DNA of 64,000 nt, taken from contig NZ_PXYL01000019.1 in NCBI RefSeq assembly GCF_003012705.1, forward strand, positions 1-64,000, written 5' to 3'. Positions 40,971 through 49,504 of this stretch are shown piece by piece; positions within the stretch are counted from its first letter, which is position 1; each line of letters begins with the position of its first letter. The notes beneath the pieces are model-generated. The model saw only the letters and a list, made by a program, of their open reading frames with translations. It was not told the origin of the DNA and ran no database searches. Source of the stretch: Pseudaminobacter soli (ex Li et al. 2025). GTDB taxonomy: Bacteria > Pseudomonadota > Alphaproteobacteria > Rhizobiales > Rhizobiaceae. The translations under genes were made by a program, and so were the position numbers.

Positions 40971-42005
40971 TCAAGCTGTTACGGCCGTGACTCCCTCTGT
41001 GGGCATGTCTTTGGGCAGCCTGTCAGCGAAGTACTCGATGGTCTTTTCCAATCCCCGTTTCAGGTCGACCTCCGGCTGCCAGCCGAGCAGATCCATAGCT
41101 CTTGAAATGTCTGGCCTGCGGCGTTTCGGATCGTTGATAGGCAGCGGCAGGCGAACAATCTTCGACCGCGAACCGACCATGTCGATGACCATCGCGGCCA
41201 GTTCTCCGACTGGAATCTCCGCAGGATTGCCGAGATTGACTGGACCCTCCACTTCTCCACCCGACTGCATGAGCAGGTCGACGCCTCTAAGAAGGTCGGT
41301 GACGTAACAAAATGAGCGGGTCTGTGCGCCGTCACCGTAAATGGTTAACGGCTCGTTCCTAAGCGCCTGAACTATGAAGTTTGACACGACCCGACCGTCG
41401 TCCGGTCTCATTCGTGGCCCATAGGTATTGAATATCCGAACCATCTTGACGACGATTCCATGAGTTCTCGCGTAGTCCGTGAAGAGCGTTTCAGCGAACC
41501 GCTTTCCTTCGTCATAACAGGACCGGGGGCCCACCGGATTAACGTTGCCGTAATAGGATTCGGGCTGGGGGTGCACTTCCGGGTCGCCATACACCTCGGA
41601 AGTCGAAGCATGGAAAACCCTCGCCCCGTCCGCCTCGGCACGCCGAAGCACGTTCCAGGCGCCTAACGCATTCACCATTGCGGTTCGTACTGGATCGGAC
41701 TGGTAATGCGGCGGCGAAGCCGGACACGCAAAATTATATATCTCATCGAACCGTGGAAGGTCTTCAGGCAGGACTAGCTGCACGTCGTGGTCCACCAGCC
41801 GGAACCTATTCGTGGCTTCAAGGCCCGCGACGTTCGCGCCGCTCCCGGTGTGGAAGTTATCTACACAGTATACCTTGTGTCCTCTGGCAACCAAAAGGTC
41901 GCACAAGTGGGAACCCAGAAATCCGGCGCCTCCGGTTACTAAAATGTTCTTGGGGCGCACGTCTGCATCCCGGGTGACGCCGGGGGCGGAATACACAAAA
42001 CTCAT
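40971..42005 (-). CDS. uxs: UDP-glucuronic acid decarboxylase (UDP-xylose synthase)
   Basis: A 344-residue SDR that converts UDP-glucuronate to UDP-xylose. Key motifs are ILVTGGAGFLGSHLCD, FACPASPPHYQ (UXS-specific), STSEVYGDPEVHPQPESYYGNVN, YDEGKRFAE (YxxxK) and PRMRPDDGRVVSNF. This block is far closer to UXS than to dTDP-glucose dehydratases. ATG at 42005 is preferred, with GGGAGA 8 bases upstream; ATG 42011 is possible. First gene of the operon, transcribed from the AT-rich region shared with the second GH10 gene. Confidence 0.93.
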   Translation of the reverse strand: MSFVYSAPGVTRDADVRPKNILVTGGAGFLGSHLCDLLVARGHKVYCVDNFHTGSGANVAGLEATNRFRLVDHDVQLVLPEDLPRFDEIYNFACPASPPHYQSDPVRTAMVNALGAWNVLRRAEADGARVFHASTSEVYGDPEVHPQPESYYGNVNPVGPRSCYDEGKRFAETLFTDYARTHGIVVKMVRIFNTYGPRMRPDDGRVVSNFIVQALRNEPLTIYGDGAQTRSFCYVTDLLRGVDLLMQSGGEVEGPVNLGNPAEIPVGELAAMVIDMVGSRSKIVRLPLPINDPKRRRPDISRAMDLLGWQPEVDLKRGLEKTIEYFADRLPKDMPTEGVTAVTA

Positions 42006-42465
42006 ACACATTTCTCCCAACACCGAGATGCATTTTGCAAATCGGGGACCTTGCTTTCACTCTGATCGACGCAGTTAGCTTTTGTTTTTATTGGACAATT
42101 CGCCTTCGCGTTTTTCAGCTGAATGCCGAGAAACTATCGGCGGGCGTCCTTTTGTCCTTTGATTAACTGCGACGCATACTGAGTGAAATCTGAATTTGGT
42201 TCGGGAGATTTTTTATTTGCTTAGACGCAAAAATGGGAATGGAAAGGAAGTTTTCAATATTTCATCAAAAAATTTCCCTCATCCATATGGCTTATATTTG
42301 GCGACGATTACACCAAAATTACTTATGACTAAATTACCTCAAGAATGACTCGTTGATATCGTTATTTCTTATCTCTCCTTTCCTTCTCAGCTAGTCGCAC
42401 TTGATTCAACACCGATGTGCTCACATTTCTTTTGAGTGAAACGTTCGGGCGACGTTGTTTCTTTC
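42006..42465. other. AT-rich divergent regulatory region of the polysaccharide locus
   Basis: 460 bases much richer in A+T than the flanks (long A and T runs around 42220-42310), between uxs and the second GH10 gene. No EcfG-type promoter and no clear operator. AT-rich intergenic DNA in rhizobial exopolysaccharide loci is often bound by Ros/MucR-type silencers; that this applies here is inference. Confidence 0.5.
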
Positions 42466-43578
42466 ATGGAAAGACATTTTACCCGTCGGGCGGTTATCGC
42501 AGGGGCAGTAGGCTTCGCGACCTCAGCTTTTTCAACTCGGACCAAAGCCGCTCCGTCGCTCAAGGTGCTTGCCGAGCAACGAGGTATGTTCTTCGGGGCC
42601 GCCGTCGCAGCAGACAAGCTCAGGTTGGACTCTTCTTTTAAGAGCGCCATCATCAATGAATGCTCAAGCTTGACACCTGAAGTCAGCCTGAAGTGGGGCG
42701 AAGTCGAGCCCTCAAAGGGCAGGCTCGAGATGGCTGCCATGGACGAAATCGCTGAGTTGGCACGAGCCAATGGACTGAAGACTTACGGCCATGCGCTGCT
42801 TTGGCACGGGAGCGTACCGCTATGGGCGGAAGCGATGCTTCGCGACGGTCCGGATTGGCAACCCGTTCGGAACTACTTTGCCTCTGTGATGCCGCGCTAT
42901 AGCGATATCATTCAGCATTGGGATGTCGTGAACGAACCGATTGAAACGGGAGATCGAGACGACGGTCTAAGAGACAATGCGTTCCTTCGCGCCTTCGGTC
43001 GAGATTATATTGAACGCGCCCTGGACGAAGCCCGGATATTCGCTCCAGAGGGAAAACTCATGATCAATGAGTATGGGCTCGAATACGACAACCCGGTCGA
43101 ACGTGACCGCAGATACCTTTTCCTGAAGCTGTTGGAGTACTTGAAATCGAAGAACGTACCGCTCGACGGTGTAGGGCTGCAGGCACATCTTGACCTACGC
43201 AAGGGGATGGTATCTGCGAAGGGAATTAGAGATTTTCTACATGAAATCAAAGGCCTGGGCTTGGCAGTCGTCATTACTGAACTTGACGTCAAGGAAGCTG
43301 ACTATTCTATATCAGCCGAGCGGCGAGACGTTGCAGTAGCTGACGAAACGCGCCGATATCTGGAAGTGGCGCTAGATTGCCCCGTCGTCAAAGGGGTCAC
43401 CACATGGGGACTTACCGACAGATACTCTTGGCTACAAGTGACGGAAGAAGAACTGGCGACCTACAAAGGAATGTGGAAAGACGGAGGTGGCCCTGGTTTG
43501 AACAGGGGCCTCCCGCTCGACGCCATGCTTACACCGAAGCGGATGTACGCGGCTATCGCTAGTTCGTTGGCAAGCTGA
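42466..43578 (+). CDS. GH10 family endo-1,4-beta-xylanase, Tat-exported (second copy)
   Basis: A 370-residue GH10 enzyme, divergent from the UXS operon. ERHFTRRAVIAGAVGF is a twin-arginine signal. FFGAAVAADKL, CSSLTPEVSLKWGEVEP, GHALLWHG, HWDVVNEPIE (acid/base E157) and VVITELDV (nucleophile E272) define the active site. It is the same size as the copy at 35708 and clearly paralogous but well diverged, and has no binding module. A GTG start at 42436 would add ten residues; neither start has a strong ribosome-binding site. The two GH10 genes bracket the polymer-synthesis operon. Confidence 0.9.
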   Translation: MERHFTRRAVIAGAVGFATSAFSTRTKAAPSLKVLAEQRGMFFGAAVAADKLRLDSSFKSAIINECSSLTPEVSLKWGEVEPSKGRLEMAAMDEIAELARANGLKTYGHALLWHGSVPLWAEAMLRDGPDWQPVRNYFASVMPRYSDIIQHWDVVNEPIETGDRDDGLRDNAFLRAFGRDYIERALDEARIFAPEGKLMINEYGLEYDNPVERDRRYLFLKLLEYLKSKNVPLDGVGLQAHLDLRKGMVSAKGIRDFLHEIKGLGLAVVITELDVKEADYSISAERRDVAVADETRRYLEVALDCPVVKGVTTWGLTDRYSWLQVTEEELATYKGMWKDGGGPGLNRGLPLDAMLTPKRMYAAIASSLAS

Positions 43579-44057
43579 CAACATCGATCCGCGTTCTGAG
43601 CCGATGGCCGAACTCGGCGATTGAGGCCGCCGACCTTTTGGAAGGCCGCGGAGAAATCGACCTAGCCGGCAAACTGGATTACCATTTCGGCCAGCTCAAT
43701 GTGTGCATCACTATTTGGCACTACTTATCAGTGCTATTTGGCACCCTCAAACGTCTGCGATGGGGAAAGTGGACCAGCAGCTTTCAGGTGCGAACGTCAG
43801 AATAACTGCCTATCACGCTATCTCATTATGAACGGCCGCGGAGTTGAGCCTGTGCATCCGAGTTCAATCCTTTGGAAGGTACAAGGTAAAGCAAGCTGAT
43901 GGTGTAGTGACGAATTGCTCGTCACGTGTCGCCAAGAGTGGGACGCAAGCGCACAGCTTTTACATCGGGAAAGAGCAGTAAGTGACAAACCTAGACGGGG
44001 GTGTCTTGCCCCCCGTTTACGGTTCGCTTCCGTGCAATTAATTGCAATCGGTCGAGA
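43579..44057. other. No recognisable gene
   Basis: About 480 bases. CTATTTGGCA occurs twice near 43710-43740 (CTATTTGGCACTACTTATCAGTGCTATTTGGCAC), which resembles the edge of an IS21-type element, but no transposase frame is visible. Confidence 0.4.
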
Positions 44058-44702
44058 TCAAGCGGCTTTCGCCAAGGTGGCATCCGGCCACGTGACATAG
44101 TAGTCATAGCCGTTGATTGAGCCGGTGGCCTGCCGGATGCCTTGCGCCTGAATTTGCAAATACAGGTCTTTGTTGAAATTGCCGCTACCGAAGAACGCCC
44201 CGCCGACCATGTTGCCGTCTTTGTAAAGATCATACTGGACATGACTTAGACCAAGTTCCGGCACGTCGCTGGCGCGCTGAATTTTCAAGGTGCCGTTGGC
44301 AAGGGCTTCGCTGAAGCCTTCCAATCCGGTCCAATGCTGCTTGCCGTATTCGAGCATCATTGCACGGAAAGCATCATCACTGATGTCGGGTGCCGTGACC
44401 TTGACGGCGGCGTCCGCCCCTAGCGCCCGCAACTTCTCAGCATCGGCGGCAGGAAGATCAGTAAGCTTCGTAAGCGGCCCGCGCAAGTAACGGTCACTGG
44501 CGGCGGGGGCGCTCGATTTCTGCCCGTTGATGATTTCAGCAATCTTCAAGAGCGCGTCCGACACGCTCGGAGAGAGGGACCGGGCGGAAATCGGATTGAT
44601 GGCGGAGACGGTCTTCGATGTCACGGCGTCATTCGACTTTGGCGCGCTAATCAGCTTCAACGCCGTGACGGCGGATGATGAAACGGCGCTTATGGCAACC
44701 AT
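44058..44702 (-). CDS. Hypothetical protein
   Basis: A 214-residue protein. The N-terminal half is serine/alanine-rich and probably disordered (AISAVSSSAVTALKLISAP...). The C-terminal half is compact: DISDDAFRAMMLEYGKQHWTGLEGFSEALANGTLKIQRA and SHVQYDLYKDGNMVGGAFFGSGNF. No family was recognised and there is no signal peptide. GGGGAGG precedes the ATG at 44702. It stands alone. Confidence 0.65.
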   Translation of the reverse strand: MVAISAVSSSAVTALKLISAPKSNDAVTSKTVSAINPISARSLSPSVSDALLKIAEIINGQKSSAPAASDRYLRGPLTKLTDLPAADAEKLRALGADAAVKVTAPDISDDAFRAMMLEYGKQHWTGLEGFSEALANGTLKIQRASDVPELGLSHVQYDLYKDGNMVGGAFFGSGNFNKDLYLQIQAQGIRQATGSINGYDYYVTWPDATLAKAA

Positions 44703-45091
44703 GCAAGCCTCCCCATACAACAACCCAGCATTTCCTGTAGCGCCGAATAGTTAACACTGTATGTATCGGGCCCCAGCTCCGCGAAGAGCAATGACCGAGG
44801 GTCCGCGAAACGCAACAGGCAAGGTAAACCCTAGCCGCGCGCACCAGGAAAAAAATGCCCGCCGCGACGAATCGAGGCGGGCAAAGATTGGGCGAAGATT
44901 TCAACGAAAAGAACGCTAAGGAGTGCAAAGTAGCGGCAACCTACCGGTTAAGTCGTGTCAGGAAAGTCCGCATGTTGCTCAGCGAAAAGACGTATTGCTG
45001 GCGAAGGCAGACGTGGAAATGGAATAGATATTCATGTGCCCTTCGTCATATGAAGATCCCGGCCGCAGAGTTCGCCATCCGCAGGCCGCGG
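44703..45091. other. Intergenic stretch with a terminator
   Basis: No ORF with protein-like composition. It contains the minus-strand terminator at 44857-44882. Confidence 0.5.
44857..44882 (-). terminator. Rho-independent terminator
   Basis: GCCCGCC and GGCGGGC form a 7-bp stem; on the minus strand it is followed by seven consecutive Ts apart from one A. It lies 210 bases downstream of the YihY-like gene, closing that operon. Confidence 0.65.
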
Positions 45092-46114
45092 TTAGCTCTT
45101 GTCTTTCCTAAGATGACTTTCGAATGCTGCGTCGAGTTCGCCGCCGATCAAAATAACGGTCGCCGATAGCCAGATCCACACCATGAAGCCGATGATTGCC
45201 CCAAGAGAGCCGTAGGTCTGATTGTAGTGGCCGAAGTTCGCCGCGTACCAGGAGAACACCATGGAAACCGCCAGCCAGGCCACGGCCGCAAAGCCGCTCC
45301 CCCAGGTCAGCGAACGGACATGACCGTCGCCACGGCTGGGCCCATAGCGATAAAGAAGCGTTAGACCGAATGCGATCACAACCAGCAGCAGCGGCCATCT
45401 GGCGATCCGCAGCAGGGCGTCCGCAACACCGCTCAACCCGACGAAAGCAAGGATCAGCGGCACCACCGCCACCGCGAACAAAGCTAACAGAACGACGCAG
45501 ATGGCGCCAAACGTGAAAACCAGGGAGATCGCGTTAAACCGGAGGATGCTTCGTTTCTCCTGCTGGCCGTAGACCACGTTGAGCGCATCGAACAGCGCCT
45601 TGACCCCGGCGTTCGCGCTCCACAGTGAGACCAGCACCCCCACGGCGAACGCGAACCCAAGGGCGCTGTTGCCCTGCGACGCCACGCGCGTCAACTGATC
45701 CGTCATCACATCGATGGCACCTTGCGGGAACACGCCCGCAACCAGAGCAAGCTGATTTCCTATCGTCCGTGGATCGGCAAAGAGCCCGTAGATCGCAACC
45801 AGAGCGGCCAGGGCCGGAAAGATCGCGAGGATCGCGTAGAAGGCGACGCCGGCGGCATTGGCGAGCACCCGATGGCGCGACACGTCGCGCCCGGCGCGCC
45901 GCAGCACGTCAATCCATCCAGGAGCCGGGCTCGTCCCGGCAAGTCCAGCCCTGCTCTCTCCGGCGCTGTTCAAGGTCGCACGGTCGCCACGTTGAGCCGA
46001 GGGCCGCGCCAGCTGGAAACCGAGCAATAAAAGCGCCAGCACCAATCCGGAGGTCCACAGTACTGTCCGCCCAGGCGGTTCGGTCAAAGCTCGGTGGCTG
46101 GAGCTGTCGTTCAT
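45092..46114 (-). CDS. YihY/BrkB family membrane protein
   Basis: A 340-residue protein with six core helices. WIDVLRRAGRDVSRHRVLANAAGVAFYAILAIFPALAALVAIYGLF, LVSLWSANAGVKALFDALNVVYG and the C-terminal YGSLGAIIGFMVWIWLSATVILIGGELDA are signature YihY blocks. An extra N-terminal helix (LWTSGLVLALLLLGFQLA) precedes the domain. The molecular role is unknown, although once misnamed RNase BN. Last gene of the operon; starts within the stop of the DUF3618 gene (ATGA). Confidence 0.88.
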   Translation of the reverse strand: MNDSSSHRALTEPPGRTVLWTSGLVLALLLLGFQLARPSAQRGDRATLNSAGESRAGLAGTSPAPGWIDVLRRAGRDVSRHRVLANAAGVAFYAILAIFPALAALVAIYGLFADPRTIGNQLALVAGVFPQGAIDVMTDQLTRVASQGNSALGFAFAVGVLVSLWSANAGVKALFDALNVVYGQQEKRSILRFNAISLVFTFGAICVVLLALFAVAVVPLILAFVGLSGVADALLRIARWPLLLVVIAFGLTLLYRYGPSRGDGHVRSLTWGSGFAAVAWLAVSMVFSWYAANFGHYNQTYGSLGAIIGFMVWIWLSATVILIGGELDAAFESHLRKDKS

Positions 46115-47052
46115 CTATCTGCGTGGCTGCGTTTCTTTCTCGGGGCCGACTTGCCGTCCCTGCTTTCTGACAGCTTGCCGCTCTTCGTTGGCGCTTCGGT
46201 AGATCCTGTCATTTCGGCAAGATTTTCCTTCAGGCGATCGCTTTTTTCGCCCATCAAATAGTCTTCAGTCTGTGTGGGCGGCATGAGCGCCCCGAGCGCG
46301 GCACCGATCGCCACGCCCATGCTCCCCAATACCAGGGGTTCGCTGCGGCAGAAGTCGACAAAGCTCTTCGCGCTCGAAGCAGCATTTTGGCTGATATGCC
46401 GCGCGGACTCGCCGACAGCGGTCGCGGTTCGACTTGTTGTGCCCGCGATCGTGCCGTATGCGGAAGCGGCGGCATTGCCTGCGGTGTCTGCCACCCTGCC
46501 TGCGGCGTCGCTCGCAAACGCGGCGGCCTTACCTGCGGCGTCGCTCGCCGAGTCGGCCGCCCTGACAACGGCATCGCTTGCGGAGCCTGCGGCCGCTCCG
46601 AGGCTGTCGCGAGCGCGATTTGCGCCCTGCCGCATGGCGTCGGCCGACGATCCCGCACTTTCACGAGTAAGCTCGCCGAGCCGACCAATCACATCCGATG
46701 CTGCCGAGCCCGCCTCGCCAATTTTGTCCGCAGCGTCTCCTGCCTTCTCGGCCATCGCACGGCGGCCGGGCACCTCTCGCCACGTACGCCCCCTGTCGCG
46801 GGAACCGCCCAGAGTGCCAGAAACCATCATCCACGCAATGCCCGCTCCCACCAGCACCATGGGCACGGGATGTCGCGCCATCTGGTACCGCAGCCTGCGA
46901 TAGAATTCTCCGACATCGCCGTCGCCCGCATATTCGGTGAGCTGGTCCAGCACCAGTCCTGGAGATAGGTTCGCGCGGAATTCGTCCAGCGCATCGACGA
47001 GTTGAGAGCGTGTGCGATCTGCGTCCCGCTCGAGCTGGCTAACGGTTGGCAT
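46111..47052 (-). CDS. DUF3618 domain membrane-associated protein
   Basis: A 313-residue protein. The N-terminal DUF3618 segment (LERDADRTRSQLVDALDEFRANLSP) is followed by one hydrophobic helix (VPMVLVGAGIAWMMVSG), an alanine-rich repetitive helix built of A-S-D-A-A-G-K/R units (about 120-215, LEA-like), a second helix (VLGSMGVAIGAALGALM) and a basic tail. LEA-like repeats suggest a desiccation- or stress-protective role, in line with the operon's promoter. It overlaps the DUF1469 gene by 14 bases. Confidence 0.8.
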   Translation of the reverse strand: MPTVSQLERDADRTRSQLVDALDEFRANLSPGLVLDQLTEYAGDGDVGEFYRRLRYQMARHPVPMVLVGAGIAWMMVSGTLGGSRDRGRTWREVPGRRAMAEKAGDAADKIGEAGSAASDVIGRLGELTRESAGSSADAMRQGANRARDSLGAAAGSASDAVVRAADSASDAAGKAAAFASDAAGRVADTAGNAAASAYGTIAGTTSRTATAVGESARHISQNAASSAKSFVDFCRSEPLVLGSMGVAIGAALGALMPPTQTEDYLMGEKSDRLKENLAEMTGSTEAPTKSGKLSESRDGKSAPRKKRSHADR

Positions 47053-47455
47053 CCTGACGCCTCATCTGATCTTGTGCCACATTTGCATCCTGTCGAATCT
47101 GGCGGATGGTACGATCGGGCACCATGGTCCTGACCCTGAGGCGGTTCACGCCTACCAGAAGAAGGATCAGTCCGATCACGGCCGCGATGCCGCCCACAAT
47201 CAGAGCAGACCACCCGGCGGCGAGGCCGTAGCTTCTGCTCAACCAATCGACCGCAGCCTGCAGCAGGATGACCAGCCCCGGAATGAGCAGAACCGCGCCG
47301 CCTGTCAGCAGACCGACGCCGGCGCCGACACGGCCGATGTTTTCCGAAATCTCGGTGCGGGCTAGCTGGCTTTCGTTGCGCAGCAGGGTCGCAGCCAGAG
47401 AAACGACGTCTGCGAAGATATCCGGGATCGTGCGTCCGTAGTGTGCGTGTGCCAT
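47039..47455 (-). CDS. DUF1469 (phage holin superfamily) membrane protein
   Basis: A 138-residue protein with an N-terminal amphipathic helix (FADVVSLAATLLRNESQLARTEISEN) and two transmembrane helices (LLTGGAVLLIPGLVILLQAAV and SALIVGGIAAVIGLILLLVGV). Such proteins are annotated as holin-like but usually occur in stress operons with DUF3618 partners. ATG at 47455 is preferred; a TTG at 47482 overlapping the previous stop is an alternative. Confidence 0.8.
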   Translation of the reverse strand: MAHAHYGRTIPDIFADVVSLAATLLRNESQLARTEISENIGRVGAGVGLLTGGAVLLIPGLVILLQAAVDWLSRSYGLAAGWSALIVGGIAAVIGLILLLVGVNRLRVRTMVPDRTIRQIRQDANVAQDQMRRQDANR

Positions 47456-47478
47456 TGCCTTCGTCTCAACGCGAGTTT

Positions 47479-47826
47479 TCAACGCGAGCTGGGGTCGCGA
47501 TTATCCGACGAGCTTTTCAGGAAGCGTGACAGGAGCACGCCCGCCAGCATCGCCCCGCCGAAAAAGACGGCAGGCTGTGTTCGCGCGATATTGCCAACCC
47601 CCTTGATCAGGTCCTCGATCCGGCTCTCGCGCAGCTTCGTCGCGCCGGCTTCGAGCTGTGAGGCCGCCTGGTGAACGTAGGAAGCTCCGATCGGAAACTC
47701 TCCTTCCAATTCGCGAGCGACGCCATGCACCACCTCGGCGACACCGCCGATCCGGTCTGCACCGGCATCCTTTTGCTGCTCCGCGCTTCGTAAGGTCTGT
47801 TCCTTGATGTCCTGGATCTCGCCCAT
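47479..47826 (-). CDS. Ndi-like stress membrane protein
   Basis: A 115-residue protein with a charged helical N-terminus (GEIQDIKEQTLRSAEQQKDAGADRIGGVAEVVHGVARELEGEF) and a C-terminal membrane anchor (AVFFGGAMLAGVLLSRFL). It resembles rhizobial proteins annotated as nutrient-deprivation-induced. First gene of a four-gene operon (with DUF1469, DUF3618 and YihY genes), 30 bases after a stress promoter. Confidence 0.7.
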   Translation of the reverse strand: MGEIQDIKEQTLRSAEQQKDAGADRIGGVAEVVHGVARELEGEFPIGASYVHQAASQLEAGATKLRESRIEDLIKGVGNIARTQPAVFFGGAMLAGVLLSRFLKSSSDNRDPSSR

Positions 47827-47856
47827 GTCGCCACCCTTGTCTCGCCAACCGAACCT

Positions 47857-47881
47857 AACTGTCTTTCCATGCTAAAGTTCC
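47857..47881 (-). promoter_or_regulatory. EcfG/RpoE2-type promoter
   Basis: On the minus strand GGAAC, 17 bases, GTT, ending 30 bases before the Ndi-like gene. The only such site outside 15-34 kb. Confidence 0.75.
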
Positions 47882-47954
47882 GCATCGCTCTTGGCGGCGA
47901 AGCGCTGCTCGGGCGCGTGTACGATGGAGAGTTCTCCAGCGAGCGGTAAGGACC

Positions 47955-48075
47955 GCGGAAATCCCTCTCCCCTACCAGGGCGTTTCTGCTCATACGGAAA
48001 TTATCAAGGCTGATCGCGTCTGGTTCGCCCAAACCGACGACGCCGCTCCCTCGCGAAACATCAGAAAGCCCACGA
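47955..48075 (-). pseudogene. GNAT acetyltransferase fragment, frameshifted
   Basis: GFLMFREGAASSVWA in one frame is followed by PDAISLDNFRMSRNA in another. Together they match GFFMLREGTALPQWA and PRAISLHNFRINKQS of the intact GNAT gene at 49505-50020, including the nucleotide sequence by eye. It is therefore a broken relative left near the edge of the mobile module. Confidence 0.6.
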
Positions 48076-48292
48076 CATCACGCTCTGCAGAGGCCAGAGA
48101 AATGGGTGGTGTGTCCGTGAGCGCGTAGTGCCGTAGTCGACGGGCTGCAAAAAGCACTCAACCGAACGCGAGGCCAGGATCGTTCCTCTGCGGCGCTCGC
48201 AGCTAAACGGCGCTGGCTGAGAGCCACGCAATATCCCCACCGCCAGCCGGTCCTGCCGCCATCAGTCATGGCCGGCATCTCCTGTGCTCGCT
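48076..48292. other. No gene seen
   Basis: Low-complexity intergenic DNA leading into the palindromic element upstream of ardC. Confidence 0.4.
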
Positions 48293-48419
48293 CGTCGAGG
48301 CAGGGGCTCGGTTGTGGCAGACGCTGCCGGCCCGTCAACCCTGTTCCGCACCAGTAACCGTGAACAGGGTGTGACGGACCGGTTCGCAGCGTCTGCCCCC
48401 TGCCGCTACGCCCTCGACG
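48293..48419. repeat. Large nested palindrome upstream of ardC
   Basis: Successive arms pair in nested order: CGTCGAGG (48293) with CCTCGACG (48412), GGCAGACGCTGC (48316) with GCAGCGTCTGCC (48386), CCGTCA-region with TGACGG, and ACCCTGTTC (48338) with GAACAGGGT (48362), leaving a loop of about 15 bases. As single strand it would fold into one long hairpin of about 127 bases ending 25 bases before the ardC ATG. It could be a single-strand promoter, an attenuator or an origin. Confidence 0.65.
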
Positions 48420-48444
48420 GAGAGGGCGAGCACAGGAGGCACTC

Positions 48445-49377
48445 ATGACCACCGATCGCAACTGCCAGACCCAGATCGTCAACGATATCTACGAGCGCGT
48501 CACCAACCAGATCATCGCCGCCATCGAGGCCGGCGCCAGCGAGTACCGGATGCCCTGGCATCACGACGGATCGCCCATCACCAAACCCGTCAATATCGCC
48601 TCGCGCAAGGCCTATCGCGGCGTCAACATCCTTTCGCTCTGGGCTGCGGCGCAGGCATCCGGTTATGCCGCTGGCATCTGGGGCACCTATCGACAATGGC
48701 AGGAGCTCGGCGCCCAAGTCCGCAAGGGCGAGCGCGGCCATCTGGTCGTATTCTGGAAGATCAGCGATCGCAACGGTGAGGTGGAGCGTCAGGATGGCGA
48801 CAACGATTACGACGAGCCCGCTCAGCGTCTATTCGCCCGCGGTTACACCGTCTTCAACTGCGCCCAGGTTGACGGCTACACGCCGCCGGAAATGGCGGTG
48901 CTTCCCGAGGTCGAGCGGATCGAGCATGCCGAACACTTCTGCGCGGCGCTAGACATCGACTTTCGCCACGGTGGATCGCAGGCCTTTTACATTCCCTCCA
49001 AGGACTATGTGCAAATGCCGGATTTCGCTTGCTTTCGGGATGCGATCGCCTACTACGCGGTACTACTCCACGAATGCGGTCACGCTTCCGGCGCCAAGCA
49101 TCGCCTCGACCGCGATCTCTCCGGACGGTTCGGCTCGGCTGCCTACGCCATGGAAGAATGCACGGTCGAACTTCTCAGCGCCATGATCTGTGCCGATCTC
49201 AACCTCAGCGTCGAGCCGCGCCCCGACCATGCCCGCTACATCGCCTCGTGGCTCGAAGTGCTACGCTCCGACAAGCGCGCCATCTTCACCGCGGCAAGCA
49301 AGGCACGGCAGATCGCCGACTGGATGCACGCCAAGCAGGTCAGGGTTCAGCAGCACAATGTCTCGGGCGCCACATAG
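48445..49377 (+). CDS. ardC: ArdC-like antirestriction protein (zincin metallopeptidase)
   Basis: A 310-residue protein. The N-terminal ssDNA-binding ArdC domain covers residues about 8-135 (IVNDIYERVTNQIIAAIEAGASEYRMPWH, RKAYRGVNILSLWAAAQASGY, YRQWQELGAQVRKGERGHLVVFW). The C-terminal zincin-like domain carries YYAVLLHECGHASGAKHRLDRD, an HExxH-like motif with C in place of one residue (HECGH), and the distal EECTVELLSAM. ArdC proteins protect incoming single-stranded plasmid DNA from restriction. AGGAGG lies 6 bases before the ATG. Placed directly after the palindrome at 48293-48419, suggesting early expression on entry. Confidence 0.9.
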   Translation: MTTDRNCQTQIVNDIYERVTNQIIAAIEAGASEYRMPWHHDGSPITKPVNIASRKAYRGVNILSLWAAAQASGYAAGIWGTYRQWQELGAQVRKGERGHLVVFWKISDRNGEVERQDGDNDYDEPAQRLFARGYTVFNCAQVDGYTPPEMAVLPEVERIEHAEHFCAALDIDFRHGGSQAFYIPSKDYVQMPDFACFRDAIAYYAVLLHECGHASGAKHRLDRDLSGRFGSAAYAMEECTVELLSAMICADLNLSVEPRPDHARYIASWLEVLRSDKRAIFTAASKARQIADWMHAKQVRVQQHNVSGAT

Positions 49378-49504
49378 GCGCCCCTCAGTGCGATCAGTTG
49401 ACAGCCCGCTTCCGGAACAATCGCCGCTGCGGCTGTGCAGCCAATTGCCTCCTCTTTCGAAAGATACCAGCCTGTCTTTTGGCAAATGCCCTGGCGTGCT
49501 TCGA

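Noticed and set aside
42024-42435. Riboswitch or RNA leader upstream of the second GH10 gene
   Set aside because: AT-rich but no conserved RNA motif or terminator-like hairpin could be seen.
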